From CAYLOP01 sp964385305 (GTDB taxonomy: Bacteria > Chloroflexota > Anaerolineae > Anaerolineales > E44-bin32), in assembly GCA_964385305.1 (NCBI GenBank), contig CAYLOP010000143.1, forward strand, positions 1 through 8,138: a DNA stretch of 8,138 nucleotides, written 5' to 3'. Shown piece by piece: positions 5,807 through 8,138 of this stretch. The notes under the pieces are model-generated. The model was not told the origin of the DNA, searched no databases, and saw nothing but the letters and a program-made list of their open reading frames with translations. Each line of letters begins with the position of its first letter. Position 1 is the first letter of the stretch. The position numbers and the translations under genes were made by a program.

Positions 5807-6145
5807 TTGAACATCAAGGTCAACACGTTTGGCACCCGTGGCGACGTTCAACCATACATCACCTTGGGCTTGGGATTGCAGCAAGCCGGGCATAAAGTTC
5901 ACATCGTCACGCATCATAAGTCGGACAGAGCGGGAGCAAGCAGAAGCACTGGCGCGGGGGAAGAAGCTCTGGGACATACTGAAATTCCATGCGTACCTGG
6001 ATAAGCGTTCGGCTGATTCAAGTTATACCTTCCGTAAGTTTCTCAGAGAGATCGGCGGGGCGATTGAGGAGTAGCAGTCAGACGGAACGATGGAGGCTTT
6101 CAACTCGCTTGTCCAGTACAACGTGGTCAATGGGATGCCGGGTTA
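5807..6145 (+). pseudogene. UGT-type (GT1/GT28-like) glycosyltransferase, truncated and frameshifted remnant
   Basis: TTG 5807, with GGAG (5795-5798) eight bases ahead, starts MNIKVNTFGTRGDVQPYITLGLGLQQAGHKVHIVTHH. This is the hallmark N-terminus (GTRGDVQPY, GLGLQQAGH) of sterol/macrolide-type UDP-glycosyltransferases. These are normally about 400 residues and transfer a sugar from a nucleotide donor. After about residue 37 the frame becomes meaningless and stops at 6002-6004. A different frame from about 5920 reads KLWDILKFHAYLDK and TFRKFLREIGGAIEE. It meets TAG at 6072 and continues EAFNSLVQYNVVNGMPG to a stop at 6143. These pieces fit the later part of the same N-terminal domain, with an internal deletion. 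The sugar-donor-binding C-terminal domain is absent. At least one frameshift or deletion, a nonsense codon and a large truncation make it non-functional. Confidence 0.7.
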
Positions 6146-6165
6146 GGGTGTCGTAGGAGTTTATC

Positions 6166-6589
6166 GTGCATCCTATTCGCATGAATTCAGCAAGCATTGT
6201 CCGACTCACTTTGTTTGTTGTCTCCTTCACGCTCGCTATTCTCATAAAGAAAATCTATAGGCCATGGATTTATCAACGAGGGGCGTGGGGATTAGGCGTC
6301 GCGGATTTGGGGTCCGAGTCTGTTCTATGTTTTTGGATTGATGATGCTCACCACCGCGCTGGTCGCCGCGACAGGTCAATGGAAACATCTTAAATTTCCA
6401 ACGATGATTGGGATCGCCTTTGGGGCAATGTTGTATGAGATCTCGCACGCCTTCCGATCGGACCGTTGGTTCAGTTGGGATGACATCACCGCGACAGCGG
6501 CCGGTGGACTGATGGCACTCCTGGTCGAATGGATCCTCACGAGAGCGGAATACAAGGTGGATCGAGAGTCTTCCGGTCCCCGGCCTTGA
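6166..6589 (+). pseudogene. VanZ-like membrane protein interrupted by a +1 frameshift
   Basis: GTG 6166 follows TAGGAG (6154-6159) at six bases and opens a frame with a helix (RLTLFVVSFTLAILIKKIY) running to ...GVADLG. At the GGGG run (6309-6312) the sense moves to the next frame, giving PSLFYVFGLMMLTTALVAATGQW and then FPTMIGIAFGAMLYEISHAFR. It ends DRWFSWDDITATAAGGLMALLVE. Dropping one G gives a continuous 140-residue protein with about four helices. The E-x-x-H-A-F...R-x-x-SW-DD...GG pattern matches the VanZ-like fold, where the usual form is E-x-x-Q...R...D...N-x-x-G. VanZ itself is linked to teicoplanin resistance, but most relatives have no known role and none should be assumed here. 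The lesion may be a true mutation or a sequencing error in a homopolymer. The gene abuts the glycosyltransferase remnant, so a real pseudogene cluster is plausible. Confidence 0.65.
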
Positions 6590-6638
6590 CGCCGTGACAA
6601 TACCCACTCTCGATGGCACGGATCCTTTCCTCAATCAT
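6537..6638 (-). CDS. 33-codon minus-strand ORF with a strong ribosome site; doubtful
   Basis: On the minus strand, GGGAGG (6652-6647) sits eight bases ahead of ATG 6638. The ORF begins MIEERIRAIESGYCHG and ends at TGA 6537, overlapping the 3' end of the VanZ-like gene on the other strand. Upstream in the same frame the codons DWEAQR also read sensibly before a TAA. This hints that the start of the ORF is the tail of a decayed gene with a helical, Glu/Arg-rich C-terminus. It is not recognised, and the C-terminal half looks like chance sequence. Confidence 0.2.
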   Translation of the reverse strand: MIEERIRAIESGYCHGVKAGDRKTLDPPCIPLS

Positions 6639-6800
6639 TCGTTGTGCCTCCCAATCAGTTTAGCAATAAGACTACTCTGCAGAGCTTTCTCTAGAAGGAT
6701 TCATCGCGCTATTAGGTCTTGGGTAGCGTGTGACGTGATCCCGTTCCCTCATGGGATGCGTGGACCTGTCGGAGCGTAGGAATTGTGAGATTTTCGTGCT

Positions 6801-6929
6801 ATGTTGTATTCTTTAGCCGTGGCTGAAGAAGTTGAGGTGCCACAATGGTTGATGACACTGTTGAAATTCGCGCATCGATCCGATGTAGATGAATTAGCGC
6901 AACCCTCCAAGGATGTGGGAAATGCGTGA
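6801..6929 (+). CDS. 42-codon ORF, possible small protein or gene fragment
   Basis: ATG 6801 opens a 42-residue frame with an acidic, helix-prone composition: AEEVEVPQWLMTLLKFA, then HRSDVDELAQPSKDVGNA. Ribosome-site sequence is poor (GTGAG about 13 bases ahead). The composition is more protein-like than the minus-strand frame it shadows, so it may be the surviving piece of a larger gene. No family is recognised. Confidence 0.2.
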   Translation: MLYSLAVAEEVEVPQWLMTLLKFAHRSDVDELAQPSKDVGNA

Positions 6930-7037
6930 GGCTGGTGAGGCATTCGTTCGCGTAGGGACTACGCAAGGTTTGTATGAAAATACATGCTATGGCTTGTGAA
7001 CTTTCATCCATCGATCGCCGATAGCGGACATCAGGCT

Positions 7038-7061
7038 TTTCCATCACAATTTTGATGGGAA
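7038..7061 (+). promoter_or_regulatory. Hairpin in the leader region of the downstream lipoprotein gene
   Basis: CCATCA (7041-7046) pairs with TGATGG (7053-7058) around a six-base loop, CAATTT. The stem extends outwards to about nine pairs with one G-T wobble. The left arm could instead pair with ATGGAAGC (7061-7068). Two exclusive folds about 100 bases ahead of the lipoprotein start could be regulatory, though no known riboswitch is recognised and chance is possible. Confidence 0.25.
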
Positions 7062-7107
7062 TGGAAGCAATGCTTGATATGAATTGCATGCACGCAGGCG
7101 ATGCGAT

Positions 7108-7138
7108 TTGAAACTTTACCGGTGAGAATTTCGATATT
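7108..7138 (+). promoter_or_regulatory. Weak promoter candidate for the downstream lipoprotein gene
   Basis: TTGAAA (7108-7113) is a good -35 match. GATATT (7133-7138) is a poor to fair -10 match, and the 19-base spacing is long. Transcription would start close to the ribosome site at 7148. Weak on its own. Confidence 0.2.
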
Positions 7139-7159
7139 TTCTTGCATGGAGGCCCAGAT

Positions 7160-8138
7160 ATGAACAAGCGCGCTCATGTTCTTTCCAGTTTATTGATGCT
7201 ACTTCTTGGCCTTGCTGCCTGTAGTGCTCCGAAAGTGGAAACAGAATCCCCTGCGCCACCAACGAAGATTCCCACCGTTCAACCCGTCAAACCGTCCCCA
7301 ACTCCGGAGCAGTCGGGTGTGGTGACGACAAGAATTGAAATCGATGGCGACCCATCCGATTGGGAGAGGTACGATGTCTTGTCGAGTGATCCTGAAGGCG
7401 ATCACCAGGGTGGCGGATTCGACATCGCCGCGCTGCGAGCTTTTACGAATGATCAATATCTCTATGTTTTGATTGAAACCCACACGCCGCGTAGCGACTA
7501 TGTACAGCTTGACCTGTTGATAGGGGCCGATGAGTCTACCTACGTGGTCTCGATAAACCCCGAGGGTGGTGGCGAAGCGGTCATGGGAGATGTATCAGGT
7601 GACAGCTTCGTGAGCCTTGGCAATGTTGTTGGCAGCGCTAGCGCGGCGCTTGATGCTGTGGAGTTTAAGATGCCGCTCTCGGCATTCGGAGATGCTAAGC
7701 GCATCACTTTGAAGGATGTGCGCCCCATGGGGGGTGAGTGTTGTGATGAGGATTGGTATCCCATTGACGATATCGCGCCGGTAGCGGTTGCGCAACTTGA
7801 TGAGGTGGAGCCTACGTACAGCGATGAAGTAGAACCGAAATCGGAACAGATGTGCGCTGCTGATATTGCGCCGCCGCTGAGGTTTGGGGCTTTCGAACCA
7901 GCTCAGGTTCAGTTTACGCAGCCGGGCTATGCCGCTGAGTGGTTCGTCTCGCCAGCGAAGTTCAACATGCCGCAGGACGTAATGCTTACCCCGCAGGGAG
8001 ACATCTTCGTCCTTGCTACCCGTAATTTTGCCATCTTTCGGGTCACGAAAGACGGCGCTGTCACGACATTGGCGGAGGGTGTTTATGGTTACACGAGCGA
8101 TGTCGATGCAGAAGGTAACGTTTATCTATACTCACATC
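7160..8138 (+). CDS. Secreted lipoprotein with CBM9/DOMON-like domain and NHL-like beta-propeller, 3' end missing
   Basis: ATG 7160 is preceded by GGAGG (7148-7152) at seven bases. The frame stays open to the window end, giving 326 codons without a stop. The signal peptide MNKRAHVLSSLLMLLLGLAAC has a lipobox LAAC with lipidated C21. A Pro/Thr-rich linker follows (about 22-54). Residues about 58-215 resemble a CBM9/DOMON-type beta-sandwich: IEIDGDPSDWERYDV, then DIAALRAFTNDQYLYVLIET and VQLDLLIG. Such domains bind sugars or other small ligands. From about residue 265 NHL/SMP-30-like blades begin: FNMPQDVMLTPQGDIFVLA, IFRVTKDGAVTTLAEG, DVDAEGNVYLYS. These propellers serve in ligand binding or as enzyme scaffolds. 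The protein probably sits on the outer cell surface. A Cys pair (ECCDE, 194-195) and C234 could form disulfides. The function is unassigned. Confidence 0.8.
   Translation, partial: MNKRAHVLSSLLMLLLGLAACSAPKVETESPAPPTKIPTVQPVKPSPTPEQSGVVTTRIEIDGDPSDWERYDVLSSDPEGDHQGGGFDIAALRAFTNDQYLYVLIETHTPRSDYVQLDLLIGADESTYVVSINPEGGGEAVMGDVSGDSFVSLGNVVGSASAALDAVEFKMPLSAFGDAKRITLKDVRPMGGECCDEDWYPIDDIAPVAVAQLDEVEPTYSDEVEPKSEQMCAADIAPPLRFGAFEPAQVQFTQPGYAAEWFVSPAKFNMPQDVMLTPQGDIFVLATRNFAIFRVTKDGAVTTLAEGVYGYTSDVDAEGNVYLYSH

Larger units (their letters stand above)
6590..7159. other. 570-nt gap with only short doubtful ORFs
   Basis: No convincing gene lies here. A 42-codon plus-strand ORF (6801-6929) reads MLYSLAVAEEVEVPQWLMTL, and later FAHRSDVDELAQPSKDVGNA. 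It has coding-like character but a weak ribosome site and no recognised family. A 25-codon ORF (6922-6999) overlaps its end by eight bases. Small hairpins occur at 6950-6964 (GCGTAG/CTACGC, loop GGA) and 7038-7061. A long minus-strand frame (7167-6799) has no ribosome site or domain. The stretch may be a graveyard of gene fragments, like the remnants to its left. Confidence 0.5.

Noticed and set aside
6242..6634. 130-codon minus-strand frame
   Set aside because: It is opposite the VanZ-like gene, whose plus-strand motifs are clear; composition is typical of an antisense shadow.
6799..7167. 122-codon minus-strand frame
   Set aside because: No ribosome site, no domain, and a Ser/Ile/Cys-rich composition that looks random; it also runs across the ribosome site of the lipoprotein gene.

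Overview
The window reads as a piece of bacterial chromosome, most likely from an environmental Chloroflexota (Anaerolineae/Caldilineae-like) genome. The main reason is two secreted lipoproteins (3615-4898 and 7160 to the window end). Both combine a short lipobox signal, a long Thr/Pro/Ser-rich linker and a beta-propeller-type body, a layout common in that phylum. Good Shine-Dalgarno sites and use of GTG and TTG starts fit a bacterium. The taxonomic call is inference; no rRNA or other marker gene is present.

Left block (1-1453): a fairly GC-rich operon. It holds the 3' end of a GPH-family (MelB-like, MFS_2) sugar:cation symporter. A YghO-like GNAT-fold protein overlaps it, with its Shine-Dalgarno site inside the symporter gene. 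A large nested palindrome follows (1511-1652, core hairpin 1572-1606) and probably ends the transcript or encodes a structured RNA. The rest of the 883-nt gap up to 2336 has no convincing gene, only remnants.

Middle block (2337-4898): two genes of visibly lower GC than the left operon. One is a tandem-GGDEF protein; the other is a lipoprotein with an Ig-like region and a WD40/TolB-like propeller. The 183 nt between them contain an imperfect inverted repeat (R''-like GCATAAC at 3471-3477, R'-like GTTATGC at 3578-3584, with inner paired arms). It closely resembles an integron attC recombination site. If so, the GGDEF gene is the cargo of one cassette and the lipoprotein opens the next. No integrase and no second convincing attC lie in the window, so this is a lead rather than a conclusion.

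Right block (5123-6589): small membrane proteins and decaying genes. A TIGR03987-type four-helix membrane protein and a 50-residue two-helix protein are followed by the broken N-terminal remnant of a UGT-type glycosyltransferase. Next comes a VanZ-like membrane protein interrupted by one extra G in a G4 run. After a 570-nt gap with only short doubtful ORFs, a second lipoprotein (CBM9/DOMON-like domain plus NHL-like propeller) begins and runs off the window.

No CRISPR array, tRNA, rRNA, insertion sequence or phage gene was seen. The most distinctive signals are the attC-like site, the nested palindrome with a CCTCC loop, and the asymmetric tandem GGDEF protein.
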